Positions 29,073 through 37,655 of a stretch of DNA of 64,000 nt are shown piece after piece. Positions within the stretch are counted from its first letter, which is position 1; each line of letters opens with the position of its first letter. Under the pieces are notes generated by a model. The model was not told where the DNA came from. It saw only the letters and a list, made by a program, of their open reading frames with translations, and searched no databases. A program made the translations under genes and the position numbers. The DNA lies in contig CAIMVM010000073.1 of assembly GCA_903844895.1 (NCBI GenBank), positions 43,597-107,596 of the forward strand, given 5' to 3'. This DNA comes from an uncultured Pseudomonadota bacterium (GTDB lineage Bacteria > Bdellovibrionota_B > Oligoflexia > Oligoflexales > CAIMVM01).

Positions 29073-29819
29073 TTAAAAAAACTTAGAAGCGCCCAACTGA
29101 ATCACAATATTTTGATTTGTGTCGGTCCCCTGGGGAGGATTTGCCTTGTCACATGCCCCATCCGCTTTGGAATACTGGAAGTAGTGATTTCTCACACTCC
29201 ATTTCAGCGATGTAGAAGAGTTGATAAAGTACCGCTGACCAAGCCCGCCAATTGCAGTCAAATAAGATTTTGATTGGGGGCTTGGAGCTACATATGTCGG
29301 ATTGTTGGAATTGGTCCCAGTGTCGCAATTGTCGTACTTATACTCGACCCCACTCATTCCTAAGCCTCCGATAAGAAACGTATCGAAGTAAATAAGCCGC
29401 CCACTCGCCAACTGGTATTTCCCGTAGATAGGCGACCAAAGCAAGGCCCCATCCATCATGTATTTTGTTCTTAGAATTTCTGTTTTGATCGAAAATTTCG
29501 CATCTAAATCGCGCTTGTCTGCTTTATCAATGGAAAACCCATAAGAACCTGCACCTTCGAATGCCCACGCTTCCGTAAAATGATACGTCGCATTTCCTGT
29601 TAGAAGATACGAATATATGAAAGTCTGGTTGGAAACGATACTAAAGTCAGCCCCGAGTTCAAAACGGTTTCTCTTTGTAAAGTACTTCGGCCGAATCACT
29701 CGAATTTCAACGTCTTTAAATCTGTCGTCTTGGGACTCTGCGCCCGCATAGGTTGCAAGGCACTGACTACCAACCAGGGCAGCAACCATAAATTTGACAA
29801 AAGGTCCAGACACTTTCAT
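29073..29819 (-). CDS. Outer-membrane beta-barrel protein of the gliding operon
   Basis: After a signal peptide (MKVSGPFVKFMVAALVG..., cleavage near TYAGA) the protein consists of alternating polar/hydrophobic strands with aromatic girdles (NRFELGADFSIVSNQTFIYS, TGNATYHFTEAWAFEGAGSY) and ends in Phe (GASKFF), as porin-like barrels do. This is the pattern of the GltA/GltB barrel proteins encoded beside Agl motors. I choose the ATG at 29819 because AAGGA lies six bases upstream and it leaves a 13-nt gap to the previous gene; a frame open to 29876 would overlap it. Confidence 0.8.
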   Translation of the reverse strand: MKVSGPFVKFMVAALVGSQCLATYAGAESQDDRFKDVEIRVIRPKYFTKRNRFELGADFSIVSNQTFIYSYLLTGNATYHFTEAWAFEGAGSYGFSIDKADKRDLDAKFSIKTEILRTKYMMDGALLWSPIYGKYQLASGRLIYFDTFLIGGLGMSGVEYKYDNCDTGTNSNNPTYVAPSPQSKSYLTAIGGLGQRYFINSSTSLKWSVRNHYFQYSKADGACDKANPPQGTDTNQNIVIQLGASKFF

Positions 29820-29832
29820 TAGATTTCCTTGA

Positions 29833-30333
29833 TCATCCATCATTAGCCTTATTGACCATAAGCTTAAACGCCACAAATTCGGCTTGCTGGGCAGTTAACA
29901 TAACTCGTTTAAGCAGCTTAAAACTTAAGGATTGGTCCATTTCTACTGTCAAGGCATCTTTCTGCGGACCTTCTAGATCTACTGGCAAATCTTTGCGAAC
30001 CCGATTTGCTTCTGCGAGTTTTTCTAGCTCCTTAAAGAGCGGGGCAATAGCGCCTTGGGTTCGGTTGGACTCAATAACGTCTCCATTCTCTAATCCTGTA
30101 ACAATCAAGTCTCCCACTCGTATGTCTTTTTTAGTGATTGTAATCAGAGGATTTTCGTCAAGAGAGCGAATGGAAATGGACTCAGGAAGCTCCAGCCCCG
30201 CAGTAATGTCGTGGCTTACCGGATCAGTAGAAAAACTCATTAGAAGAAACAAAATGAGAATACTGAAAACGTCAAGCATCGGCATGATGTTTAACGATAG
30301 CGTCTCGCCTGATTCGGAGCTTACACTTGCCAT
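29833..30333 (-). CDS. aglS: ExbD/TolR-family motor protein (AglS-like)
   Basis: The 166-residue protein has one N-terminal membrane helix preceded by SLNIMPMLDVFSILILFLLM, in which the conserved Asp that binds protons in ExbD/TolR is kept, and then a periplasmic domain. It is the second of two TolR-type genes after a TolQ-type gene, the order of aglR-aglQ-aglS in Myxococcus; the S assignment rests on that order. GGGGG lies just upstream of the ATG. The complex is expected to use the proton gradient to drive gliding. Confidence 0.83.
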   Translation of the reverse strand: MASVSSESGETLSLNIMPMLDVFSILILFLLMSFSTDPVSHDITAGLELPESISIRSLDENPLITITKKDIRVGDLIVTGLENGDVIESNRTQGAIAPLFKELEKLAEANRVRKDLPVDLEGPQKDALTVEMDQSLSFKLLKRVMLTAQQAEFVAFKLMVNKANDG

Positions 30334-30343
30334 CTTCTTCCCC

Positions 30344-30889
30344 CTAAAGCATTACGCTTCCCATGATAACTTTTGGAAACAAGGATGGCTGTGACTCGCC
30401 ATTCTTCATTGCTGACGGATCTTTTGGAGGCGGAAGAGTTTCTCCAGGCGCAAGAAATTTGATCGCATCTAAAACTTCAGCCAGCTCCTTATACGTTATG
30501 TCGTCTTCGGAATACATCGTTAGCTTATCTATGTCAGGATGCGCCGTTCGAATGCTTAGAAGTTCCCTGTGAGCTTCAGCTATACCTGCCTTGTTCCTGG
30601 GGAACTGCTTTTTCTTTTCATCAATTGGCGCCACAGTCCATGACGATGAAATTTCAATGAATTCTTTAGACACATCGGCTTTCACTTCCAGCACACGTTC
30701 TGGCTTTTGAAAGTCAGGCGGCTTTGCGTTAGACAAAAAGGGAATCTGTACTTCTAGAACACCAATTTGAATAAAGACCGCTGAAAATAGCAAGAAAGTC
30801 GTGAGAAGCGAGAATACGTCGATAAAAGGCATCACGTTTAATTCGACAGCTCCGACCTCTATGGACGATCTTTTTCGTTTTCTTTTCAT
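30344..30889 (-). CDS. aglQ: ExbD/TolR-family motor protein (AglQ-like)
   Basis: A basic N-terminus (MKRKRKRSS) is followed by AVELNVMPFIDVFSLLTTFLLFS, the single membrane helix with the conserved Asp, and a periplasmic domain of ~130 residues. With the TolQ-type neighbour and the second TolR-type gene it should form a proton-driven stator. The Q assignment is by gene order. It ends 10 nt before the next gene. Confidence 0.83.
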   Translation of the reverse strand: MKRKRKRSSIEVGAVELNVMPFIDVFSLLTTFLLFSAVFIQIGVLEVQIPFLSNAKPPDFQKPERVLEVKADVSKEFIEISSSWTVAPIDEKKKQFPRNKAGIAEAHRELLSIRTAHPDIDKLTMYSEDDITYKELAEVLDAIKFLAPGETLPPPKDPSAMKNGESQPSLFPKVIMGSVML

Positions 30890-30910
30890 CGTTTCAGTCC
30901 GCCCTTAAGA

Positions 30911-31570
30911 TTATTCTGCTGAAGAACTTTCAATTTTATTTTTACGTGTATATAGAAGTTCTTTAAGCTTTGCTGAATGCTGATTGATGTCATCGAGTAA
31001 ACCTTTTTGTTTAGCTGCCAAAACACCATAAGCAAAAAGACAAAGAAGAGCGGTGCCAAGACCGAAAGAAGTAGCGGTTAGTGCTTCAGCAATACCTTCA
31101 GCAAGCAATGTCTGCTTTTCAGAGCCAGTGGCTTTTGCGGCCGCGGCAAAAGAGTGCATCAAACCGAAAATGGTACCCAATAGTCCTAAAAGTGTCGCTA
31201 CGTTTGCAGTCGTCGAAAGAAATCCGACCCCTTTTGTCAATTTAGGAGTAACCGCCAAAATGGCATGCTCTACAGCCAACTCCACTTCTTCTGGACTATG
31301 ATTTGCCTTCTTTAAACCTTGAGCTAATACAAAGGGCAGTAGTTTTGGATCTACTTTCTTACAAAGACGGATGGCATTCTCAATAGAGTTATTCATAACC
31401 ATTTTTTGCACTTGAATGACAAAGCCAGCGCTATTAGGAAGGTCATAAGTCACCCAAAAGCGAAACGACCGTTCGATAATAATAATCATCGACGCCAGAA
31501 AAGTTAAAGTAATGCCTAACATTACCGGCACACCACCACGATTAAATACATCAATAATAGTCTGTAACAT
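30911..31570 (-). CDS. aglR: MotA/TolQ/ExbB-family motor protein (AglR-like)
   Basis: The 219-residue inner-membrane protein has three membrane segments: near residues 15-32, and a pair at about 115-140 and 155-180, where TTANVATLLGLLGTIFGLMHSFA and ATSFGLGTALLCLFAYGVL match the TolQ/ExbB core. It is the first gene of the minus-strand operon; GGGAG lies six bases upstream of its ATG. With the two TolR-type proteins it would make the motor of the gliding machinery. Confidence 0.87.
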   Translation of the reverse strand: MLQTIIDVFNRGGVPVMLGITLTFLASMIIIIERSFRFWVTYDLPNSAGFVIQVQKMVMNNSIENAIRLCKKVDPKLLPFVLAQGLKKANHSPEEVELAVEHAILAVTPKLTKGVGFLSTTANVATLLGLLGTIFGLMHSFAAAAKATGSEKQTLLAEGIAEALTATSFGLGTALLCLFAYGVLAAKQKGLLDDINQHSAKLKELLYTRKNKIESSSAE

Positions 31571-31720
31571 TGCTTGCTCCCTAGGTTGATCCCTTTAAAT
31601 CAAGCAACTGATCTAAAGGAGATTTAAAAACAAAAATGATCTCCCTCTATTTTACGAACGGCTGGGCATGTAAGTCAATTGAGGGGAAGAAAAAACTCAC
31701 TAGGTCCTTTTTGCCGAGCA

Positions 31721-31748
31721 TTGCAGTGACCATTGGGTGGGCTATAAT
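31721..31748 (+). promoter_or_regulatory. Putative sigma-70 promoter
   Basis: TTGCAG (31721-31726) and a perfect TATAAT (31743-31748) are 16 bases apart and lie upstream of the pseudo-receiver/GHKL gene, in the region divergent from the gliding operon. Confidence 0.6.
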
Positions 31749-31771
31749 AAAGAATCAACTTTTTATGTGGG

Positions 31772-32755
31772 TTGCCGGTGATTACAATTTTAGCAGTTGA
31801 AGTGCGCGAAGCTTCTCCCGTTCTAGATCAAAATAGATTGATGGTGGGGTGCTTTGGTAGTGAGTTTATTTTTGTTCAGTCAACGGAAGAAGCACTACAC
31901 ATTCTTAACACTCGAACGATTGATGTCTTGCTGGTGAATAGTCCCATCTATAGTCTTTATAGGTGCGCCAAGGATAAATCAAAAGGCTTGAAAACGATCC
32001 TCTATAGCAATATTACCATGGAAGAATACGCTGCCGAGCTCGATGGAGAACAAACGGAGCTTTTAGATCACTTTGTATTTTGCCGCAATGACAATAGGTT
32101 TTCTCAGTTAGAGTTGCTAACTACACTTCAAAAATTGATTCGCTCTGATATCTTTGGGCTAGAAAAGTACTTGGAAGCCGGTTACGCCATGGAATCCTTT
32201 CCTATTGTTGGCACTGCTAGCCGCGATATCCTAGCCTTAGAAGTTGAAAACTTTTGTCGCAAGGCCTATTTGAGCGCCAATGCTACCAGAAGAGCTAAGG
32301 CAATTGTGGAAGAGCTGCTTATGAACGCCATCTACGATGCTCCCGTGGCTGCTGGCCTTACGGCATATGAAGATAAGCGCAGCGACAGCTTTACATTGGA
32401 AGTCAATGAACAGAGCGTTTTGAAGTTAGGATGCGATAGCGAAGTGCTTCTTATTAGTGTGCGGGATCCTTTTGGGGCTTTTAAACGAGAAAAATTCTAT
32501 GAATACGCCTCAAAAATACTCCTGCGAACCGACAATGAGCGCCTTGTAGACACAAAGAGTGGCGGGGCTGGACTTGGGATTTTTAAAATGCTTTACGATT
32601 CTCAAGGTCTTATTGTCAATATTTGGCCTGGTACTGCCACTGAAGTCCTCGCAATAATAGAACTTAATACCAAAAGCCAGTCCTTTTCAAAAGCTGGCCG
32701 GTCTCTGCACTATTTTATGCAAACCACCCCACCTATCGAAGTGGCGATCAAATAA
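31772..32755 (+). CDS. Pseudo-receiver plus GHKL ATPase regulator
   Basis: The first ~120 residues resemble a response-regulator receiver (VDLLVNSP-like strand), but the usual phospho-acceptor Asp position reads Asn (about residue 56). Residues ~160-300 show a histidine-kinase-like ATPase of the RsbW/SpoIIAB sort: N-box EELLMNAIYDAP (Asn185), RDPFGAF (Asp232) and the G-rich lid SGGAGLGI (263-270). No dimerisation His is evident, so an anti-sigma or partner-switch protein kinase is more likely than a two-component kinase. The start could be TTG 31772 or GTG 31778. It is divergent from the gliding operon, hinting at regulation of it (inference). Confidence 0.75.
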   Translation: MPVITILAVEVREASPVLDQNRLMVGCFGSEFIFVQSTEEALHILNTRTIDVLLVNSPIYSLYRCAKDKSKGLKTILYSNITMEEYAAELDGEQTELLDHFVFCRNDNRFSQLELLTTLQKLIRSDIFGLEKYLEAGYAMESFPIVGTASRDILALEVENFCRKAYLSANATRRAKAIVEELLMNAIYDAPVAAGLTAYEDKRSDSFTLEVNEQSVLKLGCDSEVLLISVRDPFGAFKREKFYEYASKILLRTDNERLVDTKSGGAGLGIFKMLYDSQGLIVNIWPGTATEVLAIIELNTKSQSFSKAGRSLHYFMQTTPPIEVAIK

Positions 32756-32844
32756 TCACCTTTCGACCCATGACATAATCCCAGAATTAGTCTAGATTGA
32801 TGGGTCTATTGCCATTAATGATACATTATTGAGGAGACAGCATA

Positions 32845-34077
32845 GTGGGAAAGATTAAAGTAGCAAACCCCGTAGTAGAAATGGACGGGGATGAAATGAC
32901 CAGAATCATATGGGATATGATTAAAAAGCAACTTGTGCTTCCTTATCTAGATATAGACATTAAATATTTTGACCTGAGTATTGAAAACCGCGACAAGACT
33001 GACGACAAGGTGACTGTGGAAGCGGCTGAAGCTATTAAAAAATATGACGTGGGCATAAAATGCGCCACCATTACTCCCGACGAAGATCGAGTCAAAGAGT
33101 TTCAACTAAAGAAAATGTGGAAAAGCCCAAACGGGACCATTCGAAATATCCTTGGCGGCACCGTATTTAGAGAGCCCATCATCTGTAACAACATTCCCCG
33201 CCTTGTGAAAAACTGGAATCTCCCGATCGTAGTGGGTCGTCATGCCCACGCAGATCAGTATAAGTGTCAGGATTTTATAGTTCCCGGCAGCGGCACCTTG
33301 AAAATGGTTTTTGAAGGTAACGATGGCGCCAAAAAGGAATGGGAAGTTAATAAATTTGATGGCCCAGGAATAGGCATGGGGATGTTTAATACCGATGAAT
33401 CCATCTATGGCTTTGCTCGCAGTTGTTTTGCCTACGCCATTGACAGAAAGTATCCTCTTTATCTGTCAACTAAGAACACCATTCTTAAAGCTTACGACGG
33501 AAGGTTTAGAGATATTTTTGCTGAAGTTTTTGCCACAGAATACGCAGCCAGTTTTAAGCAACTAGGTCTCACTTATGAGCACCGTTTGATTGACGACATG
33601 GTGGCTCAAGTACTTAAATGGGAAGGCGGCATTGTCTGGGCATGTAAAAACTATGACGGTGATGTCCAATCAGATATCGTGGCTCAAGGTTTTGGTTCAC
33701 TTGGATTGATGACCTCAGTTTTAATGTGTCCCAATGGCCGTACCATTGAAACGGAAGCCGCTCATGGAACCGTTACCCGTCACTACAGACAACACCAAAA
33801 AGGCATGAAGACTTCTACCAATCCTATCGCTTCGATATTTGCTTGGACCAAAGGTCTATCCCATCGAGGAAAGCTTGACAACACACCCGACGTTGTTAGG
33901 TTTGCTGAAACCTTAGAAAAAGTCTGCGTTGAGTCCGTAGAAGCTGGCATACTTACTAAAGATCTCGCGATCTGCCAGTTCGGTGAAAAAGTAACGGATG
34001 ACAAGTATCTCAACACAGATGCTTTTATGGCAAAGATTGCGAGCAATCTTGAAAAAGCCATGGGCAGCTGGAAATAG
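32845..34077 (+). CDS. icd: NADP-dependent isocitrate dehydrogenase, eukaryote-like type
   Basis: This TCA-cycle enzyme oxidatively decarboxylates isocitrate to 2-oxoglutarate. The sequence follows the dimeric IDH1/IDH2 type: [49 protein letters not shown] (substrate Ser/Asn/Arg), [12 protein letters not shown], and the NADP segment [14 protein letters not shown] [16 protein letters not shown]. The 410-residue length fits that type, not the E. coli type. The start is GTG with AGGAG upstream. It has its own terminator. Confidence 0.95.
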   Translation: MGKIKVANPVVEMDGDEMTRIIWDMIKKQLVLPYLDIDIKYFDLSIENRDKTDDKVTVEAAEAIKKYDVGIKCATITPDEDRVKEFQLKKMWKSPNGTIRNILGGTVFREPIICNNIPRLVKNWNLPIVVGRHAHADQYKCQDFIVPGSGTLKMVFEGNDGAKKEWEVNKFDGPGIGMGMFNTDESIYGFARSCFAYAIDRKYPLYLSTKNTILKAYDGRFRDIFAEVFATEYAASFKQLGLTYEHRLIDDMVAQVLKWEGGIVWACKNYDGDVQSDIVAQGFGSLGLMTSVLMCPNGRTIETEAAHGTVTRHYRQHQKGMKTSTNPIASIFAWTKGLSHRGKLDNTPDVVRFAETLEKVCVESVEAGILTKDLAICQFGEKVTDDKYLNTDAFMAKIASNLEKAMGSWK

Positions 34078-34114
34078 AGAATATGTCGTTCCGAAAATGT
34101 CGCTTAGACGAAAT

Positions 34115-34149
34115 AAGCTGGTCTTTTTTAAAAAGAAAAGGACCAGCTT
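34115..34149. terminator. Two-way terminator between icd and the thioredoxin-like gene
   Basis: AAGCTGGTC (34115-34123) pairs with GACCAGCTT (34141-34149), extended inside by a CTTTTTT/AAGAAAAG pairing, and is followed by TTTCGTTT on the plus strand. It separates two convergent genes. Confidence 0.85.
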
Positions 34150-34191
34150 TTCGTTTGATGAAGACTTCTAGTTGTCGCGTTTTAAGAATGA

Positions 34192-34524
34192 TTAGAGTGA
34201 TTCTGGCTTAGGCCCAAAGTTCGACTCCAGAAAATCTTCTAAATTCTTTATTCCTTTAAACCCTTCTAATTTTCCTGCAAGTCTATGCTGGTGGAATGCA
34301 AAAAAAACGGGAAGGATCTCTGTACCTGCAATTTCTAGCATTTCAGGATAGTCACTTATACATATCTGCCCAAAGACGACTTCTTTTGACCAAGTCGCTT
34401 CAAGTCGAGTGACTGCAGGTTCAGACATTTTGCAGGGCCCACAGCCTTTCTTCCATAACTTTAGAAAAACTTTGCTATTTTGAACCAAAGAGGCTTCTAA
34501 GGTTTTCGGATCAAATTCAATCAT
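34192..34524 (-). CDS. Thioredoxin-like protein
   Basis: The 110-residue cytoplasmic protein has the active site CGPC at residues 28-31 (WKKGCGPCK, where standard thioredoxin has WCGPC) and the cis-proline motif as EILPVFFAF. No signal peptide is present. GGGAG lies six bases before the ATG. It should reduce disulphides or act as a thioredoxin variant; the replaced Trp before the active site and acidic N-terminus set it apart from the main thioredoxin. Confidence 0.88.
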   Translation of the reverse strand: MIEFDPKTLEASLVQNSKVFLKLWKKGCGPCKMSEPAVTRLEATWSKEVVFGQICISDYPEMLEIAGTEILPVFFAFHQHRLAGKLEGFKGIKNLEDFLESNFGPKPESL

Positions 34525-35308
34525 TGCTATCTCCCATTAAAGGCTTTACCGGTTGAAGGTATCACTTACGTCTCTAAACTACTATATGTCCCACTAGCGC
34601 GTCTTTGTTTAATTGATTTGGCTAAAAAACAGCGTTTATAGAGGAGTTAAGCCACTTATCTAAAAAGTGCTTTTTGCCCAACGCTTATATGTATTCCCAT
34701 CACGGGGCTAATGAGATGTGTTTCGTAGGGAGGGGTAGCCGAACAAAAACGAATTTGACTGTTTTTTGCACTCCGCGGGGACGCTTCCTTAATAAAAACT
34801 CACCGCACATAAGGTCCGCCGAATTCCTCCGGAACCATCGGCAATGGATAAACGTGGGCCTGGCAGAGCATTGTCTAAAGCCTAAGTTCATGCGCTGGAC
34901 GGCAGTATTTTCTAGTTCGGGCCACCTGAAAGACCGAAAAATTCGGCTTTCATCGGTTTTAAACAACATGCGAACTACACTTAACCCAAAAAGCTGCGAA
35001 TCTAATTGGTTTTAGGGAAAAGAAAATATTATCGAAGATATACAATTTCTCTGCGACGAAGCCACTTCCTATGTCACATAGCCAATCTCGTCGGGATCAA
35101 AGGAAACAATTTGGAATTGCAAAAAAAATGCTGTTTTGTAAGAAGACAGCTTCTAAAAAGGCCCGTAGAAAATGGCATCCACCGACAGATCAAATAGATG
35201 TCTACCCTCATAGAGACAAAAACTCCCATTAACCGCAGACTATGGCACCATTCATAAATTAAATGGTGGACCCAAAAAGAATCATTTTTTCAATCTTGAT
35301 CAAACTGC

Positions 35309-35342
35309 TAGTTCCTAATAGATAGTTCCTAATAGATAGTTC
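35309..35342. repeat. 14-nt tandem repeat, 2.4 units
   Basis: Two perfect copies of TAGTTCCTAATAGA are followed by TAGTTC. Confidence 0.8.
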
Positions 35343-35835
35343 GGAGCGGAACAGGCGAGGAGGGAGTATCTACAGATGGGACATATCGCATTAGGGAAGA
35401 AGGAGTCTGTCTAGTCAATCTCTGAAGAATCCCAAAACCCGGAGGTGAAAGTCTACTTCGAAAGATACCTGCCAAAGAACTAACAGAACACGCAGAATTC
35501 TTTCGAAGAATTTAGGAACTTAAGATCTATATACTAAGTTTAAAAAGTCACGACACTAAACTTAAAAGCAACTACGCAAAGAACTTTTAGGCACTGTCTG
35601 ATTCGACCGCCTCGCCCAGACCCATTGGAAACGTATGGCTGAGTTTTGTAAAGAATGATCGCATGGACCAGACAATATGAACTCCCACAGGACTTCTGCC
35701 ATCTGTCCTCGAACGCAAGTTATTCTAACGCAACGCAGAACCGCGAACCTTCTTCTAACAAAGGAATTATAAGTGAAAAACATCCCTCAGCTGGCGCTAA
35801 ACTCCTCCTAACTAGTGCGATCATTTCTAGCCCGA

Positions 35836-35989
35836 CCTCAAGCGGTCTGTTTCATGTCTTCTGTTTCATGTCTTCTGTTTCATGTCTTCTGTTTCATGTC
35901 TTCTGTTTCATGTCTTCTGTTTCATGTCTTCTGTTTCATGTCTTCTGTTTCATGTCTTCTGTTTCATGTCTTCTGTTTCAAGCCGTCTG
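35836..35989. repeat. 14-nt tandem array, nine perfect and two edge units
   Basis: Nine perfect copies of TTTCATGTCTTCTG run from 35850 to 35975. They are bordered by two divergent units that resemble each other, CCTCAAGCGGTCTG (35836-35849) and TTTCAAGCCGTCTG (35976-35989). Because 14 is not a multiple of three, the array is open in several frames and yields spurious repeat peptides. It ends 99 bases before the first gene of the exported-protein cluster. Confidence 0.95.
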
Positions 35990-36088
35990 AGTCATTCAGA
36001 CAAAGCATTGAAGCGATTGGAAATGAATGCGAGTGGTCTTGGATTCTTTAATTTCTTGTTTATGTGATTTTTCCATGTTGGAGTATTT

Positions 36089-36757
36089 GTGATGTATCGA
36101 GTCCCTATTGTGACAATTTTTCTTTTTTCCTCTTTTTGTGCCTGTGGCGAATTTCGCGCTACAACCTCTACTCGCGTCGATGGATCTGTCAACGAACCAA
36201 CGGAGTCTTTAACTAGGGTTGAGACAGCAAAGCCTTTAGTCTTAGTGAACGGCGAAACATTCACCGTTACGCTTCCTGACGACCCAAGTATTCAAACCCA
36301 AATGTTGGACTATGAAGGTAATAGGCAGCTCCTTGTTGCGATTCAGGACGCCAGTTCCAATAAAGAGTCAAACATCTGGATGGCACTAAAACCATGCAAC
36401 CTTAAGCGCGAGAACGTCGATGCTTTCCAAGATTCTCTTAATGCCTTTACACATTCATTTTTAGATGAAGGTCAAACAAATGGAGGGTTTAAACTTCTTG
36501 TTAACAATATCGACTACGCAATTCAGCGTGTATCGATGACCGCAAAACCCCAATCGCTATTCGGATACTCGTTTGACTATGTGCGCACTTATCATCGCGA
36601 GAGAATGGAACGAATCGCAATTCTCGCCGACTTTGAACAACAGCGCGATATCTGTGCGCGTATAAAAGTCTTTGTTCCAGAACACAAGCCAATTACACCA
36701 ACATCTCTAACTGGCAAAACGTTAGTTGCGATTCAAAAATCATTTCAATTTAAATAG
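36089..36757 (+). CDS. Putative lipoprotein, first gene of the exported-protein cluster
   Basis: The 222-residue product has a signal peptide with FSSFCACGEF; the second Cys (about residue 19) is a possible lipid-anchor site though the lipobox is not ideal. The mature part (residues ~40-220) has no family I recognise; it holds alternating strands and ends in LVAIQKSFQFK. The start is GTG 36089 or the adjoining ATG 36092; GGAG sits five and eight bases before them. Twenty-one bases separate it from the Hint-domain gene, so the four genes to 40035 look like one operon. Confidence 0.7.
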   Translation: MMYRVPIVTIFLFSSFCACGEFRATTSTRVDGSVNEPTESLTRVETAKPLVLVNGETFTVTLPDDPSIQTQMLDYEGNRQLLVAIQDASSNKESNIWMALKPCNLKRENVDAFQDSLNAFTHSFLDEGQTNGGFKLLVNNIDYAIQRVSMTAKPQSLFGYSFDYVRTYHRERMERIAILADFEQQRDICARIKVFVPEHKPITPTSLTGKTLVAIQKSFQFK

Positions 36758-36778
36758 TCACAATAGGAGCATTAAACT

Positions 36779-37639
36779 ATGAAGATATATCTATTACTGC
36801 TGTGTTCGTTTCTAGTGCCTCATTCTTTCGCATTGGCCACCGAATACACTTTTTGCGCTGATACCGTGGCCTACTCTGATCCAGGCCTTACCGCCAGAGA
36901 TCCAGGAAAAGACTGGATTTGTGGTTTGACACCAGATGCATCTGGGGCGCGCTGCCCCTCTGCGCAAACTCGAGCATGTCAAGGCGGAACTCTACCAGGC
37001 CCTCATGACGTTCCAAACGGCGGTATCGCGTGGTTTTGGGCACAGTCTGCGAATGCTAGCCAGGACGTAAAATGTACCTGCGGTTGCTTCATTCCACACA
37101 CTCTGATATTGACAGAAAACGGAGAAAACACGATTTTCGAGACACTTGAAGCAGCAAAGTATCAAAATGTTCGAGTGAAGGTCCGTCAAAGCTTAAAAAA
37201 CTTTGGTGAACTCAGAGACAGCAGCCCATTGCGAGCCAAACACTTTCGAGTGGGAGCAGAGAATAAAGCGCTCGTAAAACTTAGTTTGTCCAACGGACGA
37301 GCCCTTGAAATTACAGAAAAGCATCCAGTCCTCGTTCTGCGTAAAAATCGTCAGCAGATGCTACAAGCCCACTTCGTAAGAGAAAGCGACGTGCTCCTTG
37401 ATGAACAAGGCAACGAAGTAGCTATTGTGTCAATCGAAAGTAAGCAACTTCCAGAAGACTCTAACACCGTGATCAACTTTGCATCAGACGAAGAGAATCC
37501 TCTAGCACACCTCATTGTGGCTGAAGGAGTTCAGGTTGGAGACAACCGTTGGCAGGCCGCTTTAGAGGTTATTAAGTCTAGAGTAGATATACGAAATTCA
37601 CAGGAACTGTCATATCTCGACGAGATTGTTGGCAACTAA
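36779..37639 (+). CDS. Exported Hint (hedgehog/intein-type) domain protein
   Basis: A signal peptide (residues 1-20, cleavage near ALAT) leads into a Cys-rich segment (Cys26, 48, 59, 67, 99, 101, 103). From Cys103 the sequence reads CFIPHTLILTENG, the start of a Hint domain; the TxxH block is ITEKHPVLV (Thr179, His182), and the end is LIVAEGVQVGDN (Asn256). Hint domains cut or splice their own chain. Here about 30 residues follow Asn256, so either a short C-terminal tail or the N-terminal Cys-rich part would be released. The penultimate His typical of inteins is replaced by Asp, so self-cleavage may be N-terminal only. I see no toxin domain attached. Confidence 0.78.
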   Translation: MKIYLLLLCSFLVPHSFALATEYTFCADTVAYSDPGLTARDPGKDWICGLTPDASGARCPSAQTRACQGGTLPGPHDVPNGGIAWFWAQSANASQDVKCTCGCFIPHTLILTENGENTIFETLEAAKYQNVRVKVRQSLKNFGELRDSSPLRAKHFRVGAENKALVKLSLSNGRALEITEKHPVLVLRKNRQQMLQAHFVRESDVLLDEQGNEVAIVSIESKQLPEDSNTVINFASDEENPLAHLIVAEGVQVGDNRWQAALEVIKSRVDIRNSQELSYLDEIVGN

Positions 37640-37655
37640 AAACTAAGGGGGTTTC

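Larger units (their letters stand above)
34525..36088. other. Long gene-poor spacer with tandem repeats
   Basis: These 1.56 kb contain open frames on both strands (for example 34674-35015), but none has a recognisable domain, signal peptide or good ribosome binding site. Two 14-nt repeat blocks are listed separately. The promoter of the four-gene exported-protein cluster that begins at 36089 should lie in the last ~100 bases. Confidence 0.6.

Noticed and set aside
34674..35015. 113-codon plus-strand frame and its minus-strand mirror
   Set aside because: No domain, signal peptide or ribosome binding site, and both strands are open over the same bases.
35836..35989. Possible CRISPR array
   Set aside because: Units are directly adjacent without spacers and only 14 nt long; no cas genes are nearby.
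35655..36067. Three overlapping plus-strand frames with repeated Phe-His-Val-Phe-Cys peptides
   Set aside because: They are translations of the 14-nt array in different frames, which is open in all frames by composition.
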